DNA of 9,618 nt from an uncultured Microcaldota archaeon (GTDB lineage Archaea; Micrarchaeota; Micrarchaeia; Anstonellales; Anstonellaceae): positions 1 through 9,618 of the forward strand of contig CAIXYX010000129.1 in NCBI GenBank assembly GCA_903923795.1, in the 5' to 3' direction. How positions within the stretch are numbered: the first letter of the stretch is position 1; each line of letters begins with the position of its first letter. Made by a program: the position numbers and the translations under genes. Of the stretch, positions 1 through 7,286 are shown piece by piece. The notes under the pieces were generated by a model. The model was not told where the DNA came from. It made no database searches and saw nothing but the letters and a program-made list of their open reading frames with translations.

Positions 1-726
1 CCTGAAAAGGCCGCTCTTTATGAGAAAGCGAATCTGTTCTCGCTTCAGATAGACACGATTGCCCGTAGTGTTATGGCAGATCTTCTTCCTCTAAAAGAAA
101 AAAACACACTCGAACTCGAGTATGCGAATGGATATGTCGAGAAAATCGATTTCCGCATGATCGACAGTGTGATGTCCCAATATTTCGTCGGCGGAGCGTT
201 GAATCCACCTGATATATCAGAAAAGGATTATCTGCATAACTGGAGAATCTTCACTACCTCAAAACAGCCCGTTCATATCGTCGGAAATATCATGACTGGA
301 TATGCCGAAGAAATGCTCAAGAACCAGGACGCGAGGGCGCACGCTAGCCCATATTCACTCAAACTCGACTCTTTGGCGGAGAGTGTGCAGATGGACGGAA
401 CAAAGATGGTCATCGAATGCAAGACGCAGCTCGAAAGCCTGAATAAGGGGGCCAAGTCCATCCTCAGTGACATCTATAATAATGATCAAGTGAAACTCGC
501 AGAATATGCTCTTGACGAACAGCTCAAGCGGCAGAATCATCAGTTGGATTCTTCTCTAAAGGTAGCACTCACGGAGCTTTCCACGTTCAGGTATGGAAGT
601 AAGTTGAATCCGTCTGATCTCACGAAGGAGAAATATGATTCTCTCAGCAAAGACCTTCTCGCGGAGAAAAGTTTATTCGTGCGCCTTCTGCAGGCCTTCA
701 AGAAGCTGAACAAACTCCACTGGTGA
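1..726 (+). CDS. Hypothetical protein, 5'-truncated by window edge
   Basis: The frame is open from the first base of the window, so the gene almost certainly begins to the left; the ATG at 73 is only the first internal methionine. The visible 241 residues have no recognisable domain. They look soluble and mainly helical, with no signal peptide or membrane segment. The C-terminal third (from about residue 145) is rich in Lys, Leu, Glu and Gln and could form helical bundles. It ends with TGA at 724-726, overlapping by four bases the GTG start of the next gene, so the two are probably co-transcribed and translationally coupled. Base composition looks lower in G+C by eye than the exporter operon. 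I do not recognise the family. The reading frame is secure; the function is unknown. Confidence 0.8.
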   Translation, partial: PEKAALYEKANLFSLQIDTIARSVMADLLPLKEKNTLELEYANGYVEKIDFRMIDSVMSQYFVGGALNPPDISEKDYLHNWRIFTTSKQPVHIVGNIMTGYAEEMLKNQDARAHASPYSLKLDSLAESVQMDGTKMVIECKTQLESLNKGAKSILSDIYNNDQVKLAEYALDEQLKRQNHQLDSSLKVALTELSTFRYGSKLNPSDLTKEKYDSLSKDLLAEKSLFVRLLQAFKKLNKLHW

Positions 727-2663
727 GCCGTGTTATCATGCCTTACTTCCCATCACAAAACCCGATCAATGTGCGCGTCCCTAAAACGGGTTCCCATATT
801 GACAAGAGTTATGACCCCTACTCGGTGGTGAAGTCAGACAAATCTATCCATATCCCCCGCGAGAAGATTTCGGAATTCGTCTCTCGGGGCAAAATCGAGC
901 CCGGCGCGCACCAGCAGGAAATCCTTCTCATGGCCGCCAAAGAGCATCTCAGATCCTTGATCAATGACGCGAACAGCCAAATCAAAACCATCGACGAGAA
1001 AATTTCGTCCATAACCAAAGAGCTCGATTCGCTGAAATTCGGCCATGCCGGAATCGAAGCCGAATCCAACCGACTTCGCAAGGAAATCGCCGAGGCCATC
1101 AAATCCATTTCGGGTATAATCTCGCGGGAGCAGTCTGTCGCATCCAACGCGGCTGATTTAGCGCGGGAGCTATACGAATTGGACGAAGCCATATTATCCA
1201 AGACGAAAACGAAGACATTCATCTCCGAGCGCATCGTCAAATTCCTCGACCGCCGCCAGAAAGGCGTGATCTCGAATTGGAGCGAGATGGCCGATTGGGC
1301 GGAATCCGATCTGACCGACATCTCAGGTCTCATCCTAATCGCGAAGAGCGGGAAATCGGGCTCGGCCATCGAGGCTTTCGTCGATGATATCCGTGCAGCG
1401 AACGGCTCCGGTGCTATTCTGCAGGTCCCAACTATATCTCCACAAAGCTGGTCGTCCGATTCAAGCCAAGTCAAGGCGAATCTCTGTGAAGCGGGAAAAA
1501 TTTTGGCAGAGCGCATCGCCAGATTCGAGTCGGAACTGGAAGTGGAGAAGTACGATCTCCAAGTGGCCATCGACCTGAGGAACGACAAGTATCCTGCCAC
1601 GAATGGCACCACTTTGCTCTTTCTTTCCGTGACCGACCAATTGGACCAAAAAATTCGGAAGAGATTCGATTACACGAACAAAGAGCTCGAAAAAGCCGGC
1701 ATCGAGCCGAAGCTCATGCCAAAAGTGCCGGGGGACAAGGCTCTGGCACGGATGCAGGCATCGGCCGAGTTGAAAGTTCAGAGGGGCGAGAAGCAGGTCA
1801 AATTTGCCCGCGATCTCGCCACCATCGCCGAGCTCTGCCTCGCATTTGATCAGAAGATGGCAAAAGTGCTTGGGCTAAACGCTGAACTTGGGAATCTGCA
1901 AGCAGACACACATCCGAAGGATGATGGGCAGGAAAAGGGCCAAAAGGAAATCTCGGACTTGGGCGCGAAGCGAAAAGCGCTTGCCAAAACCCTGCCACTT
2001 ATCGAGGCTAACATCCGCGAAATAGACACTGCTCTTGAGCGAATGAGCGGAGTGTTCAAGGAGAAACGGGAGCACGCCGACGCGAAACGCCGCCGGAGCA
2101 TGGAGAAGGCGAAAGAGCTCCAAGAGACCAAAGCCCAGAAAGAGGCCGAGGAGCAGGCCCGCCTATATGCCGAAACATCCCGTCTCACCGCCATCATCGA
2201 GAGGATCAAACCCAAGCTCGTTGAGGAGCTCTGGCGCAAGGACCGCTTCAAATTCTGCAAAACCGAGAATGAGCACATCGTCTTCGCCGAATTCAAGAGC
2301 AAGGTGCTGGCGCTCGCCGACATATATATCCGCGACGGCGGGAAACTGACCGCTTTCGCGCTTGACAACCAGTTCGCGGCCGGCAAGTCGATTCACTGGG
2401 AGACAGACTTCGACAAGGACATCGCGCGCCTCGCGCTCACATCTGACAAGAACTACCGTCTCCTGCTCTATCTCGCAGACGAGAAAGACCCGGTCGTCAT
2501 GTATGTTGGGGCCCACTCTGGCTCGGACAGGTTCCTCAAAGAGAGCGTCCGCGGCAAGCCGAAAACCGAATGGGTGCCCGAATGGCACTTCAGTCTATTC
2601 ATGAGCGTTCTCAAAGAAGCTGTCGAAGCCCATGCAGAGCTCAAGAAGCTGAGTGCCATCTAA
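723..2663 (+). CDS. Hypothetical coiled-coil protein (646 aa)
   Basis: This is a long uninterrupted frame using a GTG start in a GTGA overlap with the previous stop. An ATG at 738 is an alternative, with a GGTGA motif (722-726) upstream at rather wide spacing. The N-terminal ~65 residues look irregular. Long charged heptad-like helices follow at about 68-170, 240-300, 335-395 and 410-500, the last very rich in Glu, Lys, Ala and Arg. A C-terminal region (about 500-646) of mixed composition with hydrophobic strand-like segments looks globular. There is no Walker A motif, so it is not an SMC/Rad50-type ATPase despite the coiled coils. No signal peptide or membrane helix is visible. Together with its coupled upstream partner it may form a two-protein assembly. 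I do not recognise the family. Confidence 0.82.
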   Translation: MSRVIMPYFPSQNPINVRVPKTGSHIDKSYDPYSVVKSDKSIHIPREKISEFVSRGKIEPGAHQQEILLMAAKEHLRSLINDANSQIKTIDEKISSITKELDSLKFGHAGIEAESNRLRKEIAEAIKSISGIISREQSVASNAADLARELYELDEAILSKTKTKTFISERIVKFLDRRQKGVISNWSEMADWAESDLTDISGLILIAKSGKSGSAIEAFVDDIRAANGSGAILQVPTISPQSWSSDSSQVKANLCEAGKILAERIARFESELEVEKYDLQVAIDLRNDKYPATNGTTLLFLSVTDQLDQKIRKRFDYTNKELEKAGIEPKLMPKVPGDKALARMQASAELKVQRGEKQVKFARDLATIAELCLAFDQKMAKVLGLNAELGNLQADTHPKDDGQEKGQKEISDLGAKRKALAKTLPLIEANIREIDTALERMSGVFKEKREHADAKRRRSMEKAKELQETKAQKEAEEQARLYAETSRLTAIIERIKPKLVEELWRKDRFKFCKTENEHIVFAEFKSKVLALADIYIRDGGKLTAFALDNQFAAGKSIHWETDFDKDIARLALTSDKNYRLLLYLADEKDPVVMYVGAHSGSDRFLKESVRGKPKTEWVPEWHFSLFMSVLKEAVEAHAELKKLSAI

Positions 2664-2676
2664 TTCGATACGTGCT

Positions 2677-3057
2677 TCAGTCCGCCATCTCTCTCACAAA
2701 TTCTCTGAACATGCCGCGCATGCGCCTCTTCTTTATCTCGATGAAAAGCGCCCAGCCTCTCGCCGTGGTCTGGTACATGCGCCGCACATGCGGGCCGCTC
2801 TTGTCATAAGTGCTGCGCACAAGTCCCGCCTTCTCCAGTTTGGCCAGAAGCGCGTAGAGGGTGGAGGGCTTGGACGGGCTCAATTCTATCTCGCGCACCT
2901 CTTTCAGCAGCGAATAGCCGTGCTGGGGCTTCTTCTTCAGTCTCCAGATGAGGAAAAGGGATAAGAATTTCGCCTTCGGTGTTGACGGACAGAGGGGTTT
3001 TTTGCCGGCGGGTGATGCGCGCGCATCGGGCCCGGCCTTCGCGCCTGGGTTGTGCAT
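2677..3057 (-). CDS. PadR-family winged-helix transcriptional regulator
   Basis: This is a DNA-binding repressor-type regulator of 126 residues. The PadR winged helix spans about residues 30-100. It shows the family's HGYSLLKEV segment (46-54), the recognition-helix region PSKPSTLYALLAKLEKAGLV (61-80), and the wing/TT..G motif RRMYQTTARG (92-101). A short basic C-terminal helix follows, shorter than the dimerisation helix of large PadR proteins. It is transcribed divergently from an ABC exporter, the classic arrangement for PadR control of drug or lipid efflux. The ATG at 3057 is chosen because it lies about 27 bases from the TATA box at 3081-3087, implying a leaderless message. ATG 3066 would add three residues but sits too close to that box. 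The frame extends further to 3195, but that segment overlaps the divergent promoter. It is convergent with the upstream coiled-coil gene, 13 bp apart. Confidence 0.9.
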   Translation of the reverse strand: MHNPGAKAGPDARASPAGKKPLCPSTPKAKFLSLFLIWRLKKKPQHGYSLLKEVREIELSPSKPSTLYALLAKLEKAGLVRSTYDKSGPHVRRMYQTTARGWALFIEIKKRRMRGMFREFVREMAD

Positions 3058-3080
3058 GTCTCCCATTTGTGCGGGTAGGC

Positions 3081-3087
3081 TTATATA
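3081..3087 (-). promoter_or_regulatory. TATA box of the padR-family gene
   Basis: On the minus strand this reads TATATAA. Its centre lies about 27 bases before the ATG at 3057, the usual archaeal TATA-to-start distance, so the transcript is probably leaderless. It abuts the inverted repeat at 3090-3108, so a bound regulator could block TBP. Confidence 0.6.
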
Positions 3088-3089
3088 CT

Positions 3090-3108
3090 TATTCCAATAA
3101 ATGGAATA
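3090..3108. promoter_or_regulatory. Candidate PadR operator: 7-bp inverted repeat
   Basis: TATTCCA (3090-3096) and TGGAATA (3102-3108) form a perfect inverted repeat with a 5-base centre. It lies between the two divergent starts and overlaps the TATA-like box proposed for the ABC operon. PadR proteins are dimers that bind short inverted repeats in such regions, so this is the best operator candidate. Assignment to this regulator is inference from position. Confidence 0.6.
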
Positions 3109-3127
3109 TATCAGAAAATGGAATATA
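3100..3127. repeat. 11-bp direct repeat in the divergent promoter
   Basis: AATGGAATATA occurs at 3100-3110 and again at 3117-3127, a period of 17 bp. The first copy contains the right arm of the inverted repeat, so three half-sites of the form TGGAATA are present. The second copy may be an auxiliary half-site or an alternative TATA element for the exporter operon. Confidence 0.6.
3105..3111 (+). promoter_or_regulatory. TATA-like box of the ABC exporter operon
   Basis: AATATAT, preceded by an A-rich stretch, is centred about 27 bases before the ATG at 3136. That fits a leaderless transcript of the ATPase gene. It lies inside the inverted/direct repeat cluster, so regulator binding should directly affect this promoter. 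Confidence 0.5.
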
Positions 3128-3135
3128 ACAGCGGC

Positions 3136-4155
3136 ATGGCAGAAAATGCAGCATGTGCACGGCGGGTCATTTGCATGGCATCCAACTCCAACCACTTATC
3201 AAGCTCCGCCAGCCCCTACGCCATCGAATTGCAGGGCATCACAAGGAAATTCGGCACGTTTACCGCCGTCGACCATCTCTCGCTCCAAGTGAAGAAAGGC
3301 GAGCTCTTCGGCTTTTTGGGCCCGAATGGCGCCGGCAAGACCACCACCATCAACATGATGACAACGCTGCTCAAGCCGACGGAGGGCAACGCACTCGTGG
3401 CCGGCTACGACCTCATGCGCGAGGATTCGCTCGTGCGCAGCCGCATCGGCGTGGTGCCGCAGTCTTTCTCCCTCTTCGAAGAGCTCACGCCGATTGAGAA
3501 CCTCTGGTACATCGGCGAGCTCTATTCCATGGACAGCGACACGGTGAAGAAGCGCACCGAGGAGCTTCTCAAAATAGTCACACTGTACGACAAGCGCGAT
3601 GTGAAGGCCGGCACTTTCTCGGGTGGCATGAAGCAGCGCCTGTCTGTGGCGGCCGGCCTCCTCCACTCGCCCGAAATCCTTTTCATGGACGAGCCCACCA
3701 CCGGCCTCGACCCCCAGAGCAGAATCGCGCTGCGCGAGCTGACGCAGGAGCTCAACAAATTGGGTATGACCGTCATATACACCACGCACGACATGGACGA
3801 GGCAGACAAGCTGTGCGACCGCATCGGCATCATGGACCATGGCAAGCTCATCGCCATGGGCACATCAAAGGAGCTCAAGGCATTGCAGGGCTTCTCGCAC
3901 AGAATCGAGCTCGAGATGATGGCCCGGCCCACGAACATCGTCGCGAACGAGCTCAAAGAGCTCGCGGGCGCCGATTCTGTCCGAGTCGAGGGAAATGTCG
4001 TCGAGCTCCGCGTCAAGAGCCTGCCCGACGGCCTCATACACAAATTATCCTCCTATCTCTCGAAGCGCAAACTGGCTTTGGGCGATTTCACGATAAGCGA
4101 ACCGTCTTTGGAAGAGGTCTTCATCGGCCTCACCAAAAAAGAATTGAGAGACTGA
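3136..4155 (+). CDS. ABC-2 type exporter, ATP-binding subunit
   Basis: This is the cytoplasmic ATPase (339 residues) of an efflux-type ABC transporter, DrrA/CcmA-like. In order it shows Walker A GPNGAGKTT (62-70), Q-loop VPQS (Gln109), signature FSGGMKQRLS (161-170), Walker B ILFMDEPTTGLD (181-192), and the switch His in TTHDMDEADKLC (His218). All catalytic elements are intact. The ~100-residue C-terminal extension is usual for the drug/antibiotic export branch. The start is uncertain: ATG 3136 fits a TATA-like box 27 bases upstream, ATG 3175 begins closer to the conserved core, and ATG 3118 lies inside the repeat cluster. The gene leads a three-gene operon; the permease begins 16 bp after its stop. 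Substrate cannot be read from the sequence; the PadR neighbour suggests a toxic or lipophilic compound. Confidence 0.95.
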   Translation: MAENAACARRVICMASNSNHLSSSASPYAIELQGITRKFGTFTAVDHLSLQVKKGELFGFLGPNGAGKTTTINMMTTLLKPTEGNALVAGYDLMREDSLVRSRIGVVPQSFSLFEELTPIENLWYIGELYSMDSDTVKKRTEELLKIVTLYDKRDVKAGTFSGGMKQRLSVAAGLLHSPEILFMDEPTTGLDPQSRIALRELTQELNKLGMTVIYTTHDMDEADKLCDRIGIMDHGKLIAMGTSKELKALQGFSHRIELEMMARPTNIVANELKELAGADSVRVEGNVVELRVKSLPDGLIHKLSSYLSKRKLALGDFTISEPSLEEVFIGLTKKELRD

Positions 4156-4171
4156 ATAAGGGATTGATACG

Positions 4172-5908
4172 ATGGCTCCAACCACACCAACAAAACCCGC
4201 ACCAGCCAAGTCCGGCTCATATCACAGCCCATCCGCCCAGTCTCCGCCATCTTCGCACCCCCATCTCACTGCCGCCAAGCACAACGGCGCGGTGGAGCAG
4301 GCGGTCGACGTCTCCAAGACATGGGCAATCGTCAAGAAGAACTGGCTCGTGCTAAAGGGCGACAGTGTGCGGCTCTTCCCGCTCCTTCTCATGCCCATAA
4401 TCATGATAATCATATTCGGATATGCTGCCGGCAATTTGCCAAAGCATTTGCCGACGGCGGTGGCAGACTACGACCAGTCGAATCTTTCCTATTCTGTCAT
4501 CGAGCAGCTCTCCTCCATCGATTACTTCTCCATCCAGTACCATGTCGGCTCGCAGGACGAGGGCAAGAAACTGCTTGATTCGGGCAAAGTCAAAATCCTT
4601 TTCATCATACCTCCCGGCTTCGGCGATAAAGTTGCGGCCGGCGAGCCCGCGCAGATTAACCTCATGGTGGACGAATCCGACTCCTCGGTCGCGCAGGCCG
4701 GCAAATCGGCAGCCCTCATGTTCTCGCAGTCGTTCTCCGCTTCCCTGGCGCAGCAGAGGCTGGCGGCCATCTCGATGTCGGCGCAGGCCGCACGCGGCGA
4801 GCTGACATCCGCGCAGCCCCTGCTCTATGCCATCTCCTCGTTCGACGCCAGTCCGGTGCTGGCTTCATCCGCCTCCCTCGCGCGCGAAGCCTCCGCCATC
4901 TCGGCAGGTTCCGGCGCGAGCCTGCGCGAGAGCATCATCGAGTTGCAGAACTCGCTGGGTTATCTCGTCGACCAGAATGAGGTGCTCGGCGGATTCAGCC
5001 CCGGAGACCAGGCTATGGCCGCGCTCCAGCAACTGGCCACCGGAGACTCGCAGCAATCCACATTGCAGCAGATAGCCGTCTATCAGGGGATGCTGGGCGT
5101 GCAGGCGCGCCTGAATTCCGATGCGCAGCGTCTGGCCGGCCAGAGCCGGATGCTCGCCGCGCAAGCCGGGGGCATAAGCGAACAGGCAAACGTCGTCATC
5201 TCATTGCAGGACATGGCAGGCGCGCAACTCGAACTTATCCAGAACGGCGCGCCGACGGTCGCGAATCCGGTCTCCATCAACGTCCTCCAGCCATATGGCT
5301 ATGGCCGCCGCGGCATCGATTTCCTCCTGCCCTCAATATTGGCCATGATTATCTTTCAGGGCGCAGTCATGGGCCTGGGCCGGGCGATTGCCGGCGAGCG
5401 CAAGGACGGCTCGCTCACCCGCGTGTTCCTCACGCCGACGTCTAATGTGACTATCATCGTGGGCACGCAGATTTTCTACCTCCTCTTGGAAACGATACGC
5501 TCGAGCCTCATCATATTTGTCGCCATCCTTCTCTTCGGAGTGACGATTTCGGGCAGCATACCCAATCTCATATTCATCATCGCCATCTTCTCATTGGGCG
5601 CCACCGGAGTCGGCATGGTGCTCTCCGTTATGACAAAGAGCCAGGAGCAGTACATGGCGCTGGGCATGCTCGTGTCGATGCCGATGATGTTCCTCTCGGG
5701 CGCATTCTTCCCGATTCAGACCATGCCGCCGGTATTGCAGTCAATCGCCAAATTCCTTCCAATAACTTACGCATCCGACGCCATGCGCGGGGTGATGGTG
5801 AAGGGATTCTCCCTCGGCCAGGTATTCCCCGACCTCGTGGTGCTGGCCGTATTCGGTTTATGCACGATAACATTGAGCCTGATGCTGTTCAAGCGCGAGC
5901 TCGTCTAA
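4172..5908 (+). CDS. ABC-2 type exporter permease with large ectodomain
   Basis: This is the membrane partner of the preceding ATPase, 578 residues. The first ~45 residues are Pro/Ser/Ala-rich and probably disordered in the cytoplasm. Transmembrane helix 1 lies at about 69-86. An ectodomain of roughly 290 residues (about 90-380) follows, and then five more hydrophobic segments (about 384-404, 428-458, 464-486, 494-514, 550-573). The coupling-helix motif GERKDGSLTRVFLTPTS (408-424) is typical of ABC-2 exporters. This is the ABC2_membrane_3-type layout, but the ectodomain is larger than usual. Its second half (about 185-350) is rich in Ala, Ser and Gln and looks like long extracellular helices, recalling YhgE/Pip-type proteins. 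ATG 4172 is the only in-frame start before helix 1, with a GGGATTGAT sequence as a plausible weak ribosome site. Confidence 0.92.
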   Translation: MAPTTPTKPAPAKSGSYHSPSAQSPPSSHPHLTAAKHNGAVEQAVDVSKTWAIVKKNWLVLKGDSVRLFPLLLMPIIMIIIFGYAAGNLPKHLPTAVADYDQSNLSYSVIEQLSSIDYFSIQYHVGSQDEGKKLLDSGKVKILFIIPPGFGDKVAAGEPAQINLMVDESDSSVAQAGKSAALMFSQSFSASLAQQRLAAISMSAQAARGELTSAQPLLYAISSFDASPVLASSASLAREASAISAGSGASLRESIIELQNSLGYLVDQNEVLGGFSPGDQAMAALQQLATGDSQQSTLQQIAVYQGMLGVQARLNSDAQRLAGQSRMLAAQAGGISEQANVVISLQDMAGAQLELIQNGAPTVANPVSINVLQPYGYGRRGIDFLLPSILAMIIFQGAVMGLGRAIAGERKDGSLTRVFLTPTSNVTIIVGTQIFYLLLETIRSSLIIFVAILLFGVTISGSIPNLIFIIAIFSLGATGVGMVLSVMTKSQEQYMALGMLVSMPMMFLSGAFFPIQTMPPVLQSIAKFLPITYASDAMRGVMVKGFSLGQVFPDLVVLAVFGLCTITLSLMLFKRELV

Positions 5909-5923
5909 GGAAATATCTTTATA

Positions 5924-5929
5924 GGTGAT
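5924..5929 (+). promoter_or_regulatory. Shine-Dalgarno GGTGAT fixing the start at 5934
   Basis: GGTGAT matches the archaeal GGAGGTGATC consensus and lies four bases before ATG 5934. It argues against the GTG at 5925, which is inside the motif itself, as the start of the surface-protein gene. Confidence 0.65.
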
Positions 5930-5933
5930 ATGG

Positions 5934-7178
5934 ATGAAAACACAAGCAATGACGATGAACAAGCAATCCCTGTCCGGTCCATCGGGGCTTTTTGGGCTTT
6001 TCGCTCTGGCCATGCTGCTCTTCTCGGCCGCCTCCTTCGCATCAGTCAACCCGAAGCTGCAGTTGCAGAACTATTCCCTCTCCGAGACTCCGGCGCAGCC
6101 CGGGCATGTGGTGGCCCTCACGCTCGACATAAAGAGCCTCGAATTCGACAATTGCGCGGACAGGGTGGCCGTGCAGCTCGTGGTCTCCTACCCCCTCTCA
6201 ATACAGGGCTCAGACACCCAGTACATCGAGCAATTGTGCTACAATGACTCTGATGCGGCCGGCACATTCACATTCTACCTGCCTGTGGACAATCTCGCGT
6301 CCGCCGGCACTTACCCCGTGTCGTTGAGCACCACCTATGAGAAACGCTACACTAAACTCTCCGAGAGCAACACACTCAACATACGCGTCGGGGGCTCCCC
6401 CGCCTTCTCGGCAGCCATCACCACATCAAACCCAGTCGACATATACGCCGGCGACTCTGCGGACGTGACAGTCACCCTCCAGAACACGGGCTCGTCCCTT
6501 GTGCAGGATGCGCGCGCCACAGCCACATCGAGCGGCATCGAGGTCAAATGGGCCGGCTCGCAGCAGGTGGTAGGAACAATCGCCGCAAGAGGCTCGGCAT
6601 TAGCCACATTCCACATAGAGGTTCCGAAAAATCTCGCGTCAGGCACCTATCCGCTCGACGTCAAGCTTGATTACACCGGCGAGGACCGCCAGAACGGCAC
6701 AACCACTTTCCACTTCGACGTGCCCGTGAAGCCGAAAGCCGATTTCACCGCGAACTACGGGGCAAAGGGCGTGATGCGCGCTGGTGCTGTTCAGGAAGTC
6801 AACGTGACGCTCACCAACTCGGGCACCGAGACGGCGTCGAAACTGAAGGTGCGCATAAAGCCCCTCTTCCCATTCTCGACAGACGGCACGGTGAGATACA
6901 TCGACTCATTGGCTCCGGGTCAATCAATCAACCTGACCTATGTCATCACGGTTGACAAGGACGCCACGGCAGGCTCGCAATTGTCGGGCCTTTTGATGGA
7001 CTTCCAAAACCCGCAGGGCAAGAGCTTCTCCGATTCGGCCGACTTCGCCATGCCTGTGCGCACCGCGACGTTTGCCGAGGAGATGGACCAGTACATGCCG
7101 TTCATCTATCTGTTCGGAATCATCATCGCGCTGGTAGTGGTGAAACGCATCGCTGGGATGTTCAAGAAGAAAAAGTAG
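5934..7178 (+). CDS. Secreted, membrane-anchored S-layer-like protein (COG1361-type)
   Basis: This 414-residue extracytoplasmic protein has an N-terminal signal sequence with hydrophobic core at about residues 18-35 and a likely cleavage near ASFAS. At least two beta-rich CARDB/NEW3-like repeats follow, each with the aGDsadVtVTLqNtGs type motif (about 155-250 and 265-370). A C-terminal membrane helix (about 389-403) precedes a basic MFKKKK tail, so the bulk faces outside. Two cysteines in the N-terminal domain could form a disulfide. At least five N-x-S/T sequons (NYS, NDS, NGT, NVT, NLT) suggest N-glycosylation. It follows the permease stop by 25 bp and is probably co-transcribed. Archaeal COG1361 proteins often accompany ABC-2 exporters; I infer an accessory that engages the permease ectodomain or bridges to the envelope. 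Confidence 0.85.
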   Translation: MKTQAMTMNKQSLSGPSGLFGLFALAMLLFSAASFASVNPKLQLQNYSLSETPAQPGHVVALTLDIKSLEFDNCADRVAVQLVVSYPLSIQGSDTQYIEQLCYNDSDAAGTFTFYLPVDNLASAGTYPVSLSTTYEKRYTKLSESNTLNIRVGGSPAFSAAITTSNPVDIYAGDSADVTVTLQNTGSSLVQDARATATSSGIEVKWAGSQQVVGTIAARGSALATFHIEVPKNLASGTYPLDVKLDYTGEDRQNGTTTFHFDVPVKPKADFTANYGAKGVMRAGAVQEVNVTLTNSGTETASKLKVRIKPLFPFSTDGTVRYIDSLAPGQSINLTYVITVDKDATAGSQLSGLLMDFQNPQGKSFSDSADFAMPVRTATFAEEMDQYMPFIYLFGIIIALVVVKRIAGMFKKKK

Positions 7179-7180
7179 AA

Positions 7181-7206
7181 TTTTTGTTTTTCTTTTCCAA
7201 TTTTTT
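7181..7206 (+). terminator. Oligo-T terminator of the exporter operon
   Basis: Three T-tracts (T5 at 7181-7185, T5 at 7187-7191, T6 at 7201-7206) begin two bases after the stop of the surface-protein gene. Such U-rich tracts without a strong hairpin are the usual archaeal transcription stop. Confidence 0.65.
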
Positions 7207-7215
7207 ATTATCATT

Positions 7216-7286
7216 CCCGGCACTCGTATCGAACCATTCAAAACGGTTTTGAGGGCTTTGACAGCCTTACGAATGCATTTGCCGGG
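7216..7286. repeat. 71-bp nested inverted repeat, tRNA-sized
   Basis: The outer arms CCCGGCA (7216-7222) and TGCCGGG (7280-7286) are perfectly complementary. Inside them TCGTA (7224-7228) pairs with TACGA (7268-7272). Two hairpins follow within: TCAAAAC/GTTTTGA (7238-7252) and GGCT/AGCC (7254-7266). The whole can fold into an outer stem carrying two branches. The minus strand also contains GGTTCGATAC just before the right-hand arm, like a tRNA T-loop, but no T-stem or anticodon arm pairs properly. It spans the last codons and stop of the minus-strand gene at 7267-7779. It may be a terminator, a recombination site, or a decayed tRNA-like sequence. Confidence 0.6.

Noticed and set aside
818..1612. 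A 264-codon - strand open frame inside the coiled-coil gene
   Set aside because: It is an antisense shadow of the long, consistent + strand gene, a common artefact over helical Glu/Lys/Ala-rich coding sequence.
2996..3011. A fourth hairpin repeat (T6 followed by GCCGGCGGG)
   Set aside because: It lies inside the PadR coding sequence, where the T6 is two lysine codons; there is no A6 arm and no conserved flank.
3067..3195. N-terminal 43-residue extension of the PadR protein
   Set aside because: It would place the coding start inside the divergent gene and across the inverted repeat and TATA boxes; the extra residues are Cys- and aromatic-rich, unlike PadR proteins.
7216..7286. A functional tRNA gene on either strand
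   Set aside because: The outer stem and a T-loop-like motif are present, but the T-stem does not pair, the spacing to the acceptor is one base short, and the internal hairpins are in the wrong places for D and anticodon arms.
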